Assembly (NCBI RefSeq): GCF_032922745.1
Contig: NZ_CP136693.1
Coordinates: 3,844,001 to 3,908,000 of the forward strand
Direction of reading: 5' to 3'
DNA: 64,000 nt
Origin: Marinobacter salarius
GTDB taxonomy: Bacteria; Pseudomonadota; Gammaproteobacteria; Pseudomonadales; Oleiphilaceae
This document shows, piece by piece, positions 53,138 to 62,558 of the stretch (the first letter of the stretch is position 1; each line of letters begins with the position of its first letter). The notes beneath the pieces are model-generated. The model was given only the letters and a program-made list of their open reading frames with translations. It did not search any database and was not told where the DNA came from. Both the position numbers and the translations under genes were made by a program.

Positions 53138-54157
53138 ATGTCGGAACTCACCGTTTCCAGGCACTTCGTGGAAGCCGCATTGGTTGGGGCCGAAAGAGCG
53201 GGGATTGATCCCCATAGAATGCTGCGCGAAGCCGGAATTTCACCGGACCTGCTGAGGATCGAGATGGCCCGGGTGAGCAGCACCCAATACAGCCGGCTGA
53301 TGCAGGCGACCTGGAGTGCAATGGACGATGAGTTTATGGGTCTGGGCCCGCGACGCTGCCGCACCGGCACGTTCGCCACCATGTGCGCGCTGGTCATTGA
53401 CTGTCCCAGTCTGGAGGCGGTCTATCGCCAGGCGTTTGATTTTTGCCGCCTGTTCGAACCCATGGTCACCATGAAACTGGAAGTGGACGACAGGGCTGTC
53501 CGGCTGGTAACGGTAATTGAAGGGGATATTCACGACCCGATGCATTTTTTCCAGGAAAGCATACTGGTCATCTGGCATCGTCTAGGCAGTTGGTTAATTG
53601 GGCAACCGGTGGAGCTGCTTAAGGCGGAATTCAGTTATCCGAGGCCACCCCATGGCGACGAATACCGGCACATCTTCCATTGCCCACTCTCGTTCGACGC
53701 CGGCGAAACGGCCCTGACGTTCGACAAGCGTTTTCTGCAGGCTCCGGTGATACGCGACAAGCCGGAGATGCGACAGTTCCTGAAAACCTCACCGGCCGAT
53801 CTGCTGTCACGCCCGGACGAGAGCAACACCTTCACCGGACGTATCCGCGCGCTGATTGGACGGGACTTTGCGCGTTCCCTGCCCGATTTCGAATGGATAG
53901 CCACAGAGCTTCACACCAGCCCCCAGACCCTTCGCCGACGGCTGAAGCAGGAAAACACCTCCTTTCAGGAGATCAAGGACCTGCTACGCCGGGACATGGC
54001 CATCTATTACCTGTCCCGGCCGGACCTGCCGATCAATGACATTGCGTTTCGGGTCGGCTTCACCGAACCTTCAACGTTTCACCGCGCCTTCAAGAAGTGG
54101 ACAGGGGTTACGCCCGGTGCTTACCGCGAAGGCGAACGGGGTCAGTTTCAGGATTAA
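53138..54157 (+). CDS. AraC-family transcriptional regulator
   Basis: A 339-residue regulator. The N-terminal arabinose-binding-domain-like region (ALVGAERAGIDPHRMLREAGI) is followed by a C-terminal AraC double helix-turn-helix (SPQTLRRRLKQENTSFQEIKD and INDIAFRVGFTEPSTFHRAFKKWTGVTPGAYR). The layout with a long N-terminal domain is like OruR and lipase or hydrocarbon regulators. AGGAT lies just upstream of the ATG at 53138. It diverges from the CaiB gene, which is a plausible target. Its TAA shares a TTAA with the stop of the convergent gene. Confidence 0.9.
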   Translation: MSELTVSRHFVEAALVGAERAGIDPHRMLREAGISPDLLRIEMARVSSTQYSRLMQATWSAMDDEFMGLGPRRCRTGTFATMCALVIDCPSLEAVYRQAFDFCRLFEPMVTMKLEVDDRAVRLVTVIEGDIHDPMHFFQESILVIWHRLGSWLIGQPVELLKAEFSYPRPPHGDEYRHIFHCPLSFDAGETALTFDKRFLQAPVIRDKPEMRQFLKTSPADLLSRPDESNTFTGRIRALIGRDFARSLPDFEWIATELHTSPQTLRRRLKQENTSFQEIKDLLRRDMAIYYLSRPDLPINDIAFRVGFTEPSTFHRAFKKWTGVTPGAYREGERGQFQD

Positions 54158-55008
54158 CTGGGACTCTGCATGGTGCGAATCAGCCTGCCAAGGGTACGGG
54201 CTATCTCCTCGGCCCGTTCGCGATCCGGGCTGAGTTTCATCAACCGCGAGCCATCTCGTGGATCGTAAATCCAGCAACTGGCGGTTGAACTCTCGCAGTT
54301 CCATTCAATCTGCGGATTGACGCCAAAAACGCCCATGGATTCAGTCGTTTTAACAACGCGACCACCGGACTCACGACGGGATTCCTGAATACTGATAATG
54401 TCGTTCCGTCTGTCAATCCGATAAGACACATCGGCAGGGCGGTCCAGCCTTACGATTCGCTGATCTTCGCGCCAACCCGCAACGTCCAGGAGCGTGTTGG
54501 CGTGAATTACCAGCGCATCGGCGTTCGAATCCACCAGGTAGAGTTCCCGGAGCTTCCCTAGCGATTGCTCGCTTGCCGGCTCGATAATAGCCACTGGGTC
54601 CGGATCACCCGCGCCGTTGTTCGTGCTATTCGCCCCTTCTTGCTGACGGGCTTTCTCAACATTGGTTATCAATTTAAGGGCGTCGGTGTAGTGCTCGCCT
54701 TCACTGCCCGCAAGGCTGACGTACTTCTCCAATGCAGCTTGCGCTTCGTTGTAATGGTCAGATTCCAGCATCACGCGGCCGCGAAAATAGAAATAGTTCG
54801 CCGGTTTCTCTCCCTCCAGTTGCTGGAGACGGTTCAGGTACTCACCCGCTTCACCCCAGCTCTCTGAGGAAACGGCCTCTTCAGTGGCAAGCATTAATCG
54901 CCGGGTCTCGTGTTCAGGCTCAAGGGCACTAACCTGACCGGCCATCAGTAGGGATGCCAACATAAAACCACTGACTGAACGACGCCCGACTCGGGTTATC
55001 TTCACCAT
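54154..55008 (-). CDS. Hypothetical periplasmic TPR-like protein
   Basis: A 284-residue protein of unknown function. A signal peptide (SGFMLASLLMAGQVSA) is followed by a helical repeat region at about residues 35-120 (WGEAGEYLNRLQQLEG, YNEAQAALEKYVSLAG) that resembles TPRs. A C-terminal region includes two cysteines (EWNCESSTASCWIYD) that could form a disulfide. It sits five bases after rmuC with its own AGGAG, so cotranscription is likely. No family name can be given. Confidence 0.75.
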   Translation of the reverse strand: MVKITRVGRRSVSGFMLASLLMAGQVSALEPEHETRRLMLATEEAVSSESWGEAGEYLNRLQQLEGEKPANYFYFRGRVMLESDHYNEAQAALEKYVSLAGSEGEHYTDALKLITNVEKARQQEGANSTNNGAGDPDPVAIIEPASEQSLGKLRELYLVDSNADALVIHANTLLDVAGWREDQRIVRLDRPADVSYRIDRRNDIISIQESRRESGGRVVKTTESMGVFGVNPQIEWNCESSTASCWIYDPRDGSRLMKLSPDRERAEEIARTLGRLIRTMQSPS

Positions 55009-55013
55009 CTTGT

Positions 55014-56585
55014 TTACTCCTGCTGATTATCCCGGGGAGCATCTTCGTCCACCGTGGGCTCGACCGGATCGCCGGTGTCATCAACACCTTCGGCGTCCAC
55101 TTCGGCTTGATCCATAATCGCTTTCGGTAGTTCTTTTTTAACACGAACGCCCAGCTCTACAAAGCGATTGGCTTGCGAGATAAGGTTGCCGCGACCACGG
55201 GTGAGCGTGTTCATCGCCGAATCGTAAGTCCCCTGCGCGGTGTGCAACTGGCTTCCCAGCTTTTCCATCGCTTCTACAAACACCCGCAGCTTGTCATACA
55301 CTGCACTGGCACGGTCGGCAATCCTACGCGCATTCTGGCTTTGACGCTCGTATCGCCAGATATTTTCAATGGTTCGCAAGGTCGCAAGCAATGTCGTTGG
55401 TGTAACCACAATAATCTTTCGCTCGAATGCTTCTGCGAATAGGTTCTCGTCCTGCTGAAAAGCAGCCACAAAGGCCGGCTCAATGGGCATGAAAAGAAAC
55501 ACAAAGTCTGGTGAGTGCAGGCCGTGAAGCTGGCTGTAATCTTTCTCGCTCAGGGCGCGAATATGATTACGCACCGCTTCAACGTGCTGGCGAAGAGCTT
55601 CGTCCTTGGCAGTCTCGTCCTCTTCCGTTGCCCACTGCTGGTACGCCACCAGGGATACCTTTGAATCCACCACCAGATTTCGGCTGTCCGGCAAGTGGAC
55701 AATGACATCCGGGCGCAGCAACTGGTTGTCCTCATCGCGATAGCTGCCCTGGGTTTCATATTCGATGCCCTTGCGCAAACCTGAGCGCTCAAGGACGCGT
55801 TCCAGAATCAGCTCGCCCCAATTGCCCTGGATTTTCTTGTCACCTTTGAGCGCCTTCGTGAGGTTGGAGGCTTCTTCGGTGATCTGGCGATTCAGCTCCT
55901 GCAGGGACTTGATCTCACTTCTCAACGCCTGCCGATCCCGCGTTTCGGTGGTATAGACATCCTCAACCCGTTTGCGAAAATCCTGGAGCTGATCCCGGAA
56001 GGGATTCAGCAGGGTATCGATACTGGTGCGGGTCTGCTGGCTGAAGCGTTCACTTTTTTGCTCGAAAATACGATTGGCGAGATTCTCGAACTCCTGTTTC
56101 AACGCATCACGGTTGCGTTCCAGCAACTCCAGTTTTTCTGTAGTCGCACGGCGCTCCTTATCCAGCGTTACTTCCTGCTCACGCAGGGAAACGCGTGCAT
56201 CTCCGAGCTCGCGGGAGAGTTCGTCCGCTCGCTGTTGCTGGGACTGTCTTTCTGCTTCCAATTGCTCAATACGCGCCAGTCGCGACTTGCTCTCGGATTC
56301 CAGCCCGGCTACCCGATTTTCCAATGTTGCCGCTCGCTGTCGCCAGTGTTCGGTGTCCAGGCCCGCTTGCTCAATCTCGGCTTTGCCGTTTTCGAGCGTA
56401 GCTTCAAGCTGATGGAAGCGCTGTTCATCCATTGCCCGTGCATAGTCAAACTCACGGAGTGCGGTTCTGGCACGACTTCCCTTAACCACTGCGAACACCA
56501 GAAAACACAGCATTACCACCACCAATATCAGCAAAGTGGCGGTCTCCGGCCTACGCCCCACTACATCGATGATTGCCTCGGGCAC
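55014..56585 (-). CDS. rmuC: DNA recombination protein RmuC
   Basis: RmuC limits inversions and recombination at short inverted repeats and has a nuclease-like fold. The N-terminus is one membrane helix (LLILVVVMLCFLVFAVV). A long coiled coil follows (about residues 40-180), then the RmuC domain, with GNWGELILERVLERSGL, DVIVHLPDSRNLVVDSKVSL and FLFMPIEPAFVAAFQ. It has 523 residues. The GTG at 56585 is preceded by AGAGGAGAT. Well within the family. Confidence 0.94.
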   Translation of the reverse strand: MPEAIIDVVGRRPETATLLILVVVMLCFLVFAVVKGSRARTALREFDYARAMDEQRFHQLEATLENGKAEIEQAGLDTEHWRQRAATLENRVAGLESESKSRLARIEQLEAERQSQQQRADELSRELGDARVSLREQEVTLDKERRATTEKLELLERNRDALKQEFENLANRIFEQKSERFSQQTRTSIDTLLNPFRDQLQDFRKRVEDVYTTETRDRQALRSEIKSLQELNRQITEEASNLTKALKGDKKIQGNWGELILERVLERSGLRKGIEYETQGSYRDEDNQLLRPDVIVHLPDSRNLVVDSKVSLVAYQQWATEEDETAKDEALRQHVEAVRNHIRALSEKDYSQLHGLHSPDFVFLFMPIEPAFVAAFQQDENLFAEAFERKIIVVTPTTLLATLRTIENIWRYERQSQNARRIADRASAVYDKLRVFVEAMEKLGSQLHTAQGTYDSAMNTLTRGRGNLISQANRFVELGVRVKKELPKAIMDQAEVDAEGVDDTGDPVEPTVDEDAPRDNQQE

Positions 56586-56855
56586 CCCGATCTCCTCTAA
56601 TAATTGACTCGAACATTACAATAAAACAACAGTTTACCGTATTGGCGGAACCTTTTTGTTCGGACTCACGTCAAAGGTTTGCCATTCACTGGTTCTGGTG
56701 GACTGATTGGCAAATTTCCCGACCCAAAGCATCCGGCTCTGGACTCGGAACGTAATATCATCTAAAACGGTGAATATGGCCTGTTTACCGACAGAATGGC
56801 TGGTTTGCTGCCGGGTGCCAAGGTCCAGGAGCAGTATAAAGGACAGGAATTCAAC

Positions 56856-57242
56856 ATGCTCAAAGAGCTATGGAGAAAATTGGGATCTGAATTCTCCCAT
56901 TCCGGGTGTTCGGACGTGGAAGGCCGTGAATACCGCAGGCCTGGCGCTCAAGCCAGCCACGGTGGTTTTCGCATTCTTCCCCATATGACCCACACCGGGG
57001 AATTCCACCTGGAAAGACTGACTGGCATCCTGAAGGGGCGCTACGGCAGAACCTTTCAGAACAATGGGGACGAATCCATCCGCGATCTGATTCACTTCGC
57101 TTCCCGCATTCAGGATCAGGATGTCCAGAGAGAACTGCTGCTGTTTTACCTGAACTGCTCCCCTGTGGTGCAGGAATACCTTCGTTCCGAAGAAGTTCTT
57201 GCTCAAAACCACTTCCTTTCCCGGACATCCGGGAAAAAATAA
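56856..57242 (+). CDS. Hypothetical small protein
   Basis: A 128-residue protein that I do not recognise. The ATG at 56856 has AGGA upstream; the frame is open back to 56796 without a ribosome site. The sequence has no signal peptide or membrane helix; the C-terminal half is helical (SIRDLIHFASRIQDQDVQRELLL, then LRSEEVLAQNHFLS). About 150 bases separate it from the downstream protease gene. It may be cotranscribed with the amidoligase cluster, but there is no evidence for a shared role. Confidence 0.6.
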   Translation: MLKELWRKLGSEFSHSGCSDVEGREYRRPGAQASHGGFRILPHMTHTGEFHLERLTGILKGRYGRTFQNNGDESIRDLIHFASRIQDQDVQRELLLFYLNCSPVVQEYLRSEEVLAQNHFLSRTSGKK

Positions 57243-57396
57243 TACCCGCCGTTAATGATCTGTAAACCGACTCAACAGTTATGTTGTTGTATACTGCCGG
57301 CCTGTGATTACAAGTGGCTGTTCTAGCACACCCGAATTATCCTTGCAGCACTCTGTAATTAAAGTATCAAAGTCGTGGATTCAGGGGTTTCGGATC

Positions 57397-58194
57397 TTGT
57401 CTATACGTTCAGAGTTTGGAAAGTTGGCCGCGGCCGGCCTTGTGGTATCACTCATCACCGGCTGCACTGCGGATCGTTACTTTATGGTGCCGAAGCAGGA
57501 TCTTGACGCGCTGAATACCTCCGTTATTAATCAGGGTGAACAGGTCGTTCGCCTTGAGAACCGGACGGATGAGAATTTCCAGGCGCTGACCCGGCTGAAT
57601 GAGGAATCCACGAAAACCATCCTCGACGCCATCACCGAACAGGTCGAAAAACCCGCCTGCCCTCCCACCCCCAAACAGCAGGCCTGCACAGCGGGGCAGT
57701 CTGGTTCCAAAAGCGATGGAAGGGCCGACCGACTCAAGGGCAAGGTTGTTGTTGGAGAGTTGGAGAAATTCTACCTTGCTGGCCCCGGCCTGATTTACGA
57801 TGCTCGCATTGACAGCGGGGCCGAAACCTCTTCATTGGATGCCCGAAACATCACGCGGTTTGAACGGGATGGGAATAACTGGGTAAGGTTTGACGTGCCG
57901 GTACCTGACTCCGAAGACATGGTAACGCTGGAACGGGAAATCTCACGCCGGGTCAGGATTATCCAGTCCAGCACCGATGAATCAGAACGCCGTGTGGTTG
58001 TAGAGTTGCAGTTCATGATCGGCAACCATCGGCAACAGGCTGAGTTTACACTGACCAACAGAGAGCACCTCTCGCATACGGTGCTGGTTGGCCGCAACAT
58101 TTTGAGGGACGTCATGCTGATTGATGTGGGCAAGGAGTTCGCCACCGAACTGCCCGATAAACTGCCAGCTGAAGAAAATGGGGATCAACCTTGA
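57397..58194 (+). CDS. Retropepsin-like protease lipoprotein (ATP-dependent zinc protease family, RimB-like)
   Basis: The C-terminal domain (about residues 140-250) is the family often labelled putative ATP-dependent zinc protease, with the aspartic-protease-type motif YDARIDSGAETSSLDA and LVGRNILRD. The N-terminus has a lipobox (SLITGC). The TTG at 57397 with GGGG nine bases upstream gives a normal signal peptide; a GTG at 57304 would place the lipobox too deep. A helical linker (LNTSVINQGEQVVRLENRTDENFQ) follows. It overlaps the next gene by four bases and belongs to the amidoligase cluster. Confidence 0.82.
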   Translation: MSIRSEFGKLAAAGLVVSLITGCTADRYFMVPKQDLDALNTSVINQGEQVVRLENRTDENFQALTRLNEESTKTILDAITEQVEKPACPPTPKQQACTAGQSGSKSDGRADRLKGKVVVGELEKFYLAGPGLIYDARIDSGAETSSLDARNITRFERDGNNWVRFDVPVPDSEDMVTLEREISRRVRIIQSSTDESERRVVVELQFMIGNHRQQAEFTLTNREHLSHTVLVGRNILRDVMLIDVGKEFATELPDKLPAEENGDQP

Positions 58195-59708
58195 GTAGCC
58201 GCTCGCGCATCCCGTTTTTCTTCGCCATCCTCCTTCTCATTGCAGCCGGGATTTCTATTGCCATTTGGCGGCACGTCGAATTGGGCATTCCCTGGTTTAC
58301 CGGAGAGCAGAAACCCGTCTGGATGGTGGAGGCCCGAGTCGACTTCGACGGCACAGGCGAACCCGTACTCGCCAGCCTGAACATTCCCGATCAACCACCA
58401 CAATTTCGCATCATTTCGGAGCAGGCTGCATCTCCAGGTTACGGCTTTTCCATCGTGGATGACTCCGGTGAACGCCGGGCTGAATGGTCCAAACGCGATG
58501 TCAGCGGCCCCCAGACGCTCTACTTCAAGGTCCAGCTGATCCCGGATGACAGAGCCCTGGGCAGCCAGCCCAAACGACCGCCCAAGCCCGAACCGGTCTT
58601 CTGGGAAGAGCCTCAAGCGACCGCTGTGGAAGAGCTATTGCAACAGGCAGCAGATCGCTCCAGCACACCCGAGAGCATGACCCGGGAACTAATTAAACTG
58701 CTCCAACCGGACCAGGGCGCCCAGAACACCACCCTACTCGTGTCCGAAGCAAACTACATTGATCTGCTGACCCGGATGCTCAACCATGCCGGCATTCCCG
58801 CCCGGACGGCAGACGGCCTGGCTCTGGAAGATGCCAGGCGACGCCAGCAACTTCGTCCGTTCCTGCAGATCTACGATGGTTCCCGTTGGCTGACGTTCAA
58901 TCCTCGCACAGCGGAACAGGGGCTTCCGGAGCACGTCTTGCTATGGCGGCAGGCAGCTGTCTCCTTGCTGGATATTGTCGGTGGTGACAATTCAGACGTT
59001 AGCTTTTCCATGCTTCGGCAAACCATCCCGGCGCTACAACTGGCCCAGGCCCAATCCGGCGAAAATGGTCTCGGTTTTCTGAGCCTTTACCAGCTCCCCA
59101 TCGAAGAACAAAGCATGTTCAGAATGCTTCTGTTACTTCCTCTCGGGGCGCTTGTCGTAGCCTTTATGCGTATTGTCGTCGGCATACGAACGTCCGGTAC
59201 GTTCATGCCGATACTGATCGCCGTGGCATTCGTTCAGACGACCCTGATTCCGGGGCTTATAGCCTTTATTTCCGTGGTGGCCATTGGCCTGCTTATGCGC
59301 GGCTACCTATCGAGCCTTAACCTGTTGCTGGTCTCGCGAATTTCCGCGCTCATCATTCTTGTGATCTTTATCACCGCCGGACTCAGCATCGCGGGTTATC
59401 AAATGGGCTTCAATACGGGTATGACCGTCACCTTTTTCCCGATGGTTATCATCGCCTGGACGATAGAACGTATGTCCATACTCTGGGAAGAGGAAGGCGC
59501 CCGGGAAGTGTTTGTTCAGGGTGCCGGCAGCCTGTTTGTCGCAGTCTGCGCCTTCCTGATCATGAGCGCGCCCCTGGCGAGCCACCTGACGTTTAATTTC
59601 CCGGAACTTCATTTCGTGGTTTTGGGGCTGATCCTGCTGATGGGACAGTACACAGGCTATAAGCTCACTGAGCTCCGTCGTTTCTATCCGATGAAGGCGT
59701 ATAACTGA
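58191..59708 (+). CDS. Inactive transglutaminase fused to seven membrane helices
   Basis: A 505-residue membrane protein of the family described as inactive transglutaminase with 7TM. An N-terminal anchor (IPFFFAILLLIAAGISIAIW), a periplasmic transglutaminase-like domain (about residues 150-260, NYIDLLTRMLNHAGIPARTADGLA), then about seven helices from residue 310. The usual Cys-His-Asp triad of transglutaminases is not apparent. It starts with TTG overlapping the upstream stop (TTGA) and overlaps the next gene by one base. Function is unknown, presumed with the ligase and protease neighbours. Confidence 0.85.
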   Translation: MSSRSRIPFFFAILLLIAAGISIAIWRHVELGIPWFTGEQKPVWMVEARVDFDGTGEPVLASLNIPDQPPQFRIISEQAASPGYGFSIVDDSGERRAEWSKRDVSGPQTLYFKVQLIPDDRALGSQPKRPPKPEPVFWEEPQATAVEELLQQAADRSSTPESMTRELIKLLQPDQGAQNTTLLVSEANYIDLLTRMLNHAGIPARTADGLALEDARRRQQLRPFLQIYDGSRWLTFNPRTAEQGLPEHVLLWRQAAVSLLDIVGGDNSDVSFSMLRQTIPALQLAQAQSGENGLGFLSLYQLPIEEQSMFRMLLLLPLGALVVAFMRIVVGIRTSGTFMPILIAVAFVQTTLIPGLIAFISVVAIGLLMRGYLSSLNLLLVSRISALIILVIFITAGLSIAGYQMGFNTGMTVTFFPMVIIAWTIERMSILWEEEGAREVFVQGAGSLFVAVCAFLIMSAPLASHLTFNFPELHFVVLGLILLMGQYTGYKLTELRRFYPMKAYN

Positions 59709-60658
59709 TGGGCTGGATTTCGCCCTTCAAGCTGAATCAACTGGGCATGCTGAACATGAACCGGCGTAATGTGGACTACATTGCGCGGTACAATAGCCGT
59801 TCGTCCTACCCGATGGTTGACAACAAGCTGAAAACCAAGCTGGTGGTTGCCGAATACGATGTTCGCACGCCCAAGCTGTTGCAGGTCGTTCGCCAGCAAC
59901 ACGAAATCTCCCATTTCCGGGAAATGGCAGAGGACCTGGACGGCTTTGCCATCAAACCGGCCAAGGGTTCCGGAGGTAAAGGGATTACCGTGATTACCGG
60001 CCGGGACGATAACGATTACGTCAAGGCCTCGGGCTCGCGGGTAGCTTCGAGTCACCTTGAGCGACACCTGTCCAACATTCTTGCCGGGCTCTACTCGCTT
60101 GCCGGCACGCCCGATGTCGCCATTGTCGAGAACCTGGTGGAATCGATTCCATCACTCGCCAGGTATTCTTTCCAGGGCGTGCCGGATATCCGCATCGTCG
60201 TTTTTCAGGGTTACCCTGTAATGGCGATGCTCCGTTTGGCTACGACTGCCTCGGATGGCAAGGCCAACCTGCACCAGGGTGCCGTTGGTGTTGGGCTCAA
60301 TATCGCCAATGGGCACAGTCTGAACGCGGTACAGTTCAATCGGCCGATCACCCTGCACCCCGACACAGGCCTCGCCCTGGAAAACCTGGTGATTGATGAC
60401 TGGCAGGAAATGCTGGTAATGGCGTCACGATGCTACGAGGCAACCGGGCTGGGATATATGGGTGTCGATCTGGTCGTGGACGCAAACGAAGGGCCTTTGC
60501 TGCTTGAGCTTAACGCCCGCCCTGGCCTGGCCATCCAGATGGCCAATGGTCGCGGGCTGTTGCCCCGCCTTAGAGAAATCGAAGCGCTCCGAAGGACGCA
60601 CTTCACCCCGGAAGAAAGGGCCGCATTCGCCATGGACACCTTCGCGTCCAAAACCTGA
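59708..60658 (+). CDS. Alpha-L-glutamate ligase-like ATP-grasp protein
   Basis: A 316-residue RimK-related ATP-grasp enzyme. ATP-grasp motifs include FAIKPAKGSGGKGITVI (lysine and glycine loop), VENLVESIPSLARYSF, PDIRIVVFQGYPVMAMLRL, and the metal site LLLELNARPGLAIQ. It should join an amino acid to a peptide or metabolite by an amide bond. It is the third gene of a tightly overlapping set (protease, transglutaminase-like membrane protein, ligase) known in many proteobacteria but with an undefined substrate. Confidence 0.87.
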   Translation: MGWISPFKLNQLGMLNMNRRNVDYIARYNSRSSYPMVDNKLKTKLVVAEYDVRTPKLLQVVRQQHEISHFREMAEDLDGFAIKPAKGSGGKGITVITGRDDNDYVKASGSRVASSHLERHLSNILAGLYSLAGTPDVAIVENLVESIPSLARYSFQGVPDIRIVVFQGYPVMAMLRLATTASDGKANLHQGAVGVGLNIANGHSLNAVQFNRPITLHPDTGLALENLVIDDWQEMLVMASRCYEATGLGYMGVDLVVDANEGPLLLELNARPGLAIQMANGRGLLPRLREIEALRRTHFTPEERAAFAMDTFASKT

Positions 60659-60676
60659 CCTCCAAATAGCAGGCAC

Positions 60677-60706
60677 AAAAAAACCGGGGCGAACCCCGGT
60701 TTTTTT
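60677..60706. terminator. Bidirectional rho-independent terminator
   Basis: Seven A, CCGGGG, a four-base loop CGAA, CCCCGG, seven T. It lies between the convergent ATP-grasp and BCCT genes and serves both. Confidence 0.95.
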
Positions 60707-60721
60707 ACTTTCTCACACTTC

Positions 60722-62311
60722 TCAGAGCTTGCCCTCGGCAATCAGCAGTTTGCGCTCATGCGTGAGACCTTTCAGCAGCCCCCAGGTCATGACCAGCAAT
60801 ACTGCTGTAAACGGCAGTCCTGCCGTAATGGCAGCCGCCTGGATAGCGCCCAGTGCGTCTTCACCGCCACCGAAAATCAGTGCTGCGGCAATGGCACCTT
60901 CCATTACCACCCAGAACACACGCTGAGCTGTCGGCGCGTCGGTTTTACCACCCGCGGTAATGCTGTCGACGACCAACGAACCGGAATCAGAAGATGTCAC
61001 GAAGAACACCAGCACCAGCACGATACCGACGAACGATGAGATGGCAACCAACGGCAGGTTGGCGAACATCTGGAACATTGCCAGGGACACATCCGTCAAG
61101 CCATTCTCAGCCAGAGCACCAACACCGTCCTGGATCTGCTCCAGTGCGGAACCACCAAATGCGCTCATCCAGACCACGGTAATAACGGTTGGTACGATCA
61201 GCACCGCTGTCACGAACTCACGAACCGTACGACCCTTGGACACGCGGGCGATAAACATACCAACGAACGGTGACCAGGAAATCCACCAGGCCCAGTAGAA
61301 GACTGTCCAGCCGTGGAACCAGGCCTGGTCTTCGCGACCAAACGGATTGCTCAGTGTCAGGGCGTTACCAACGTAACTCGATGAGGTTACCCAGATGGTT
61401 TCAAAGATGGTCATGGTCGGACCGGCGAAGATGATGAAAAACAACAAAATGCCGGCCAGCGACATGTTGATGTTACTCAGAATCTTTACACCACCGTCGA
61501 GACCACGCAGCACCGAAATCAGGGCTACGGCCGTCACGCCGGTAATGATCGCCATCTGCACATTGATACCGGACGAAATACCAAACAGGTAATCCAGGCC
61601 GGAGGCGGCCTGCTGAGCGCCAAAACCAAGGGAAGTCGCGAGACCAAAAATGGTTGCCACTACCGCCAGGATATCAATGATATGGCCGGGCCAGCCCCAA
61701 ACCTTGTCGCGGAGCAGCGGAAAGAACGCAGAGCGAATCGTCAGTGGCATGTTTTTGTTGTAGGCGAAAAACGCCAGAGACAGTGCCACAATCGCGTAGA
61801 TTGCCCAGGGGTGCAGGCCCCAGTGATACATGGTTGCACCCATGGCCAGCCTCGCGCCCTCGGCCGTATTGGCTTCAACACCAAGCGGTGTCTCATACCA
61901 GCCCGTATAGTAGGCAACCGGCTCGGCGACAGCCCAGAACATTAGGCCGATACCCATGCCTGCCGCAAAGAGCATGGCAAACCACGACATCGTCGAAAAT
62001 TCCGGCTTGGCATCCATCCCGCCGATGCGGATTTTGCCGACTGGCATGAAGATCAGGGCGAGAGACACAACGACAAAAACGTTGGCACTGAGCAGGAAGA
62101 ACCAGTCAAATTGTGCGATGGTCCACCATTTGGTGCCGTCGAGGAGTTCCTTTGCCTCCCCCGGGAAAATCAGCGTCCCGATTACAAACGCAACAACAAT
62201 AATTGCGGTAATCGGAAACACTGGCGCGTGCAGATCCAGGCCGAACGGATTTATATTATCCTGGCCTGCGACGTAATCCGTCTGGTATTCGTCTTTTACA
62301 ACGTCGCCCAC
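60722..62311 (-). CDS. BCCT-family betaine/choline/carnitine transporter
   Basis: A 529-residue secondary transporter with about 12 helices. The signature GMGIGLMFWAVAEPVAYY, the MYHWGLHPWAIYAIV segment, and HGWTVFYWAWWISWSPFVGMFIARVSKGRT (the substrate aromatic box) are all present. It should import glycine betaine or a related osmolyte by Na+ symport. It lacks the long C-terminal osmosensory tail of BetP. It starts with GTG after AGGAGG. Near the glucosylglycerate operon in theme but not in transcription. Confidence 0.93.
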   Translation of the reverse strand: MGDVVKDEYQTDYVAGQDNINPFGLDLHAPVFPITAIIVVAFVIGTLIFPGEAKELLDGTKWWTIAQFDWFFLLSANVFVVVSLALIFMPVGKIRIGGMDAKPEFSTMSWFAMLFAAGMGIGLMFWAVAEPVAYYTGWYETPLGVEANTAEGARLAMGATMYHWGLHPWAIYAIVALSLAFFAYNKNMPLTIRSAFFPLLRDKVWGWPGHIIDILAVVATIFGLATSLGFGAQQAASGLDYLFGISSGINVQMAIITGVTAVALISVLRGLDGGVKILSNINMSLAGILLFFIIFAGPTMTIFETIWVTSSSYVGNALTLSNPFGREDQAWFHGWTVFYWAWWISWSPFVGMFIARVSKGRTVREFVTAVLIVPTVITVVWMSAFGGSALEQIQDGVGALAENGLTDVSLAMFQMFANLPLVAISSFVGIVLVLVFFVTSSDSGSLVVDSITAGGKTDAPTAQRVFWVVMEGAIAAALIFGGGEDALGAIQAAAITAGLPFTAVLLVMTWGLLKGLTHERKLLIAEGKL

Positions 62312-62558
62312 GTTTTGAGCCTCCTGTTGGTGTAAATCTATTCAATATTCGGATGCAAACGTTACAAGCTCGACATCTTATTGCTTTGAGTTCAAAACAT
62401 CAAAGAGCGGACACTTACGCCCTGAAACCAATCTTAGACCAATATTTCCGTGTTCGTGCAAAATACTCTTTGATCCGCTTTGCCTTACTGGAACGTAAGT
62501 CCCGCGCGATTACTGTTAATATTTTGAGAGAAAACGGCACACCCACTCAGAGGAGCTT

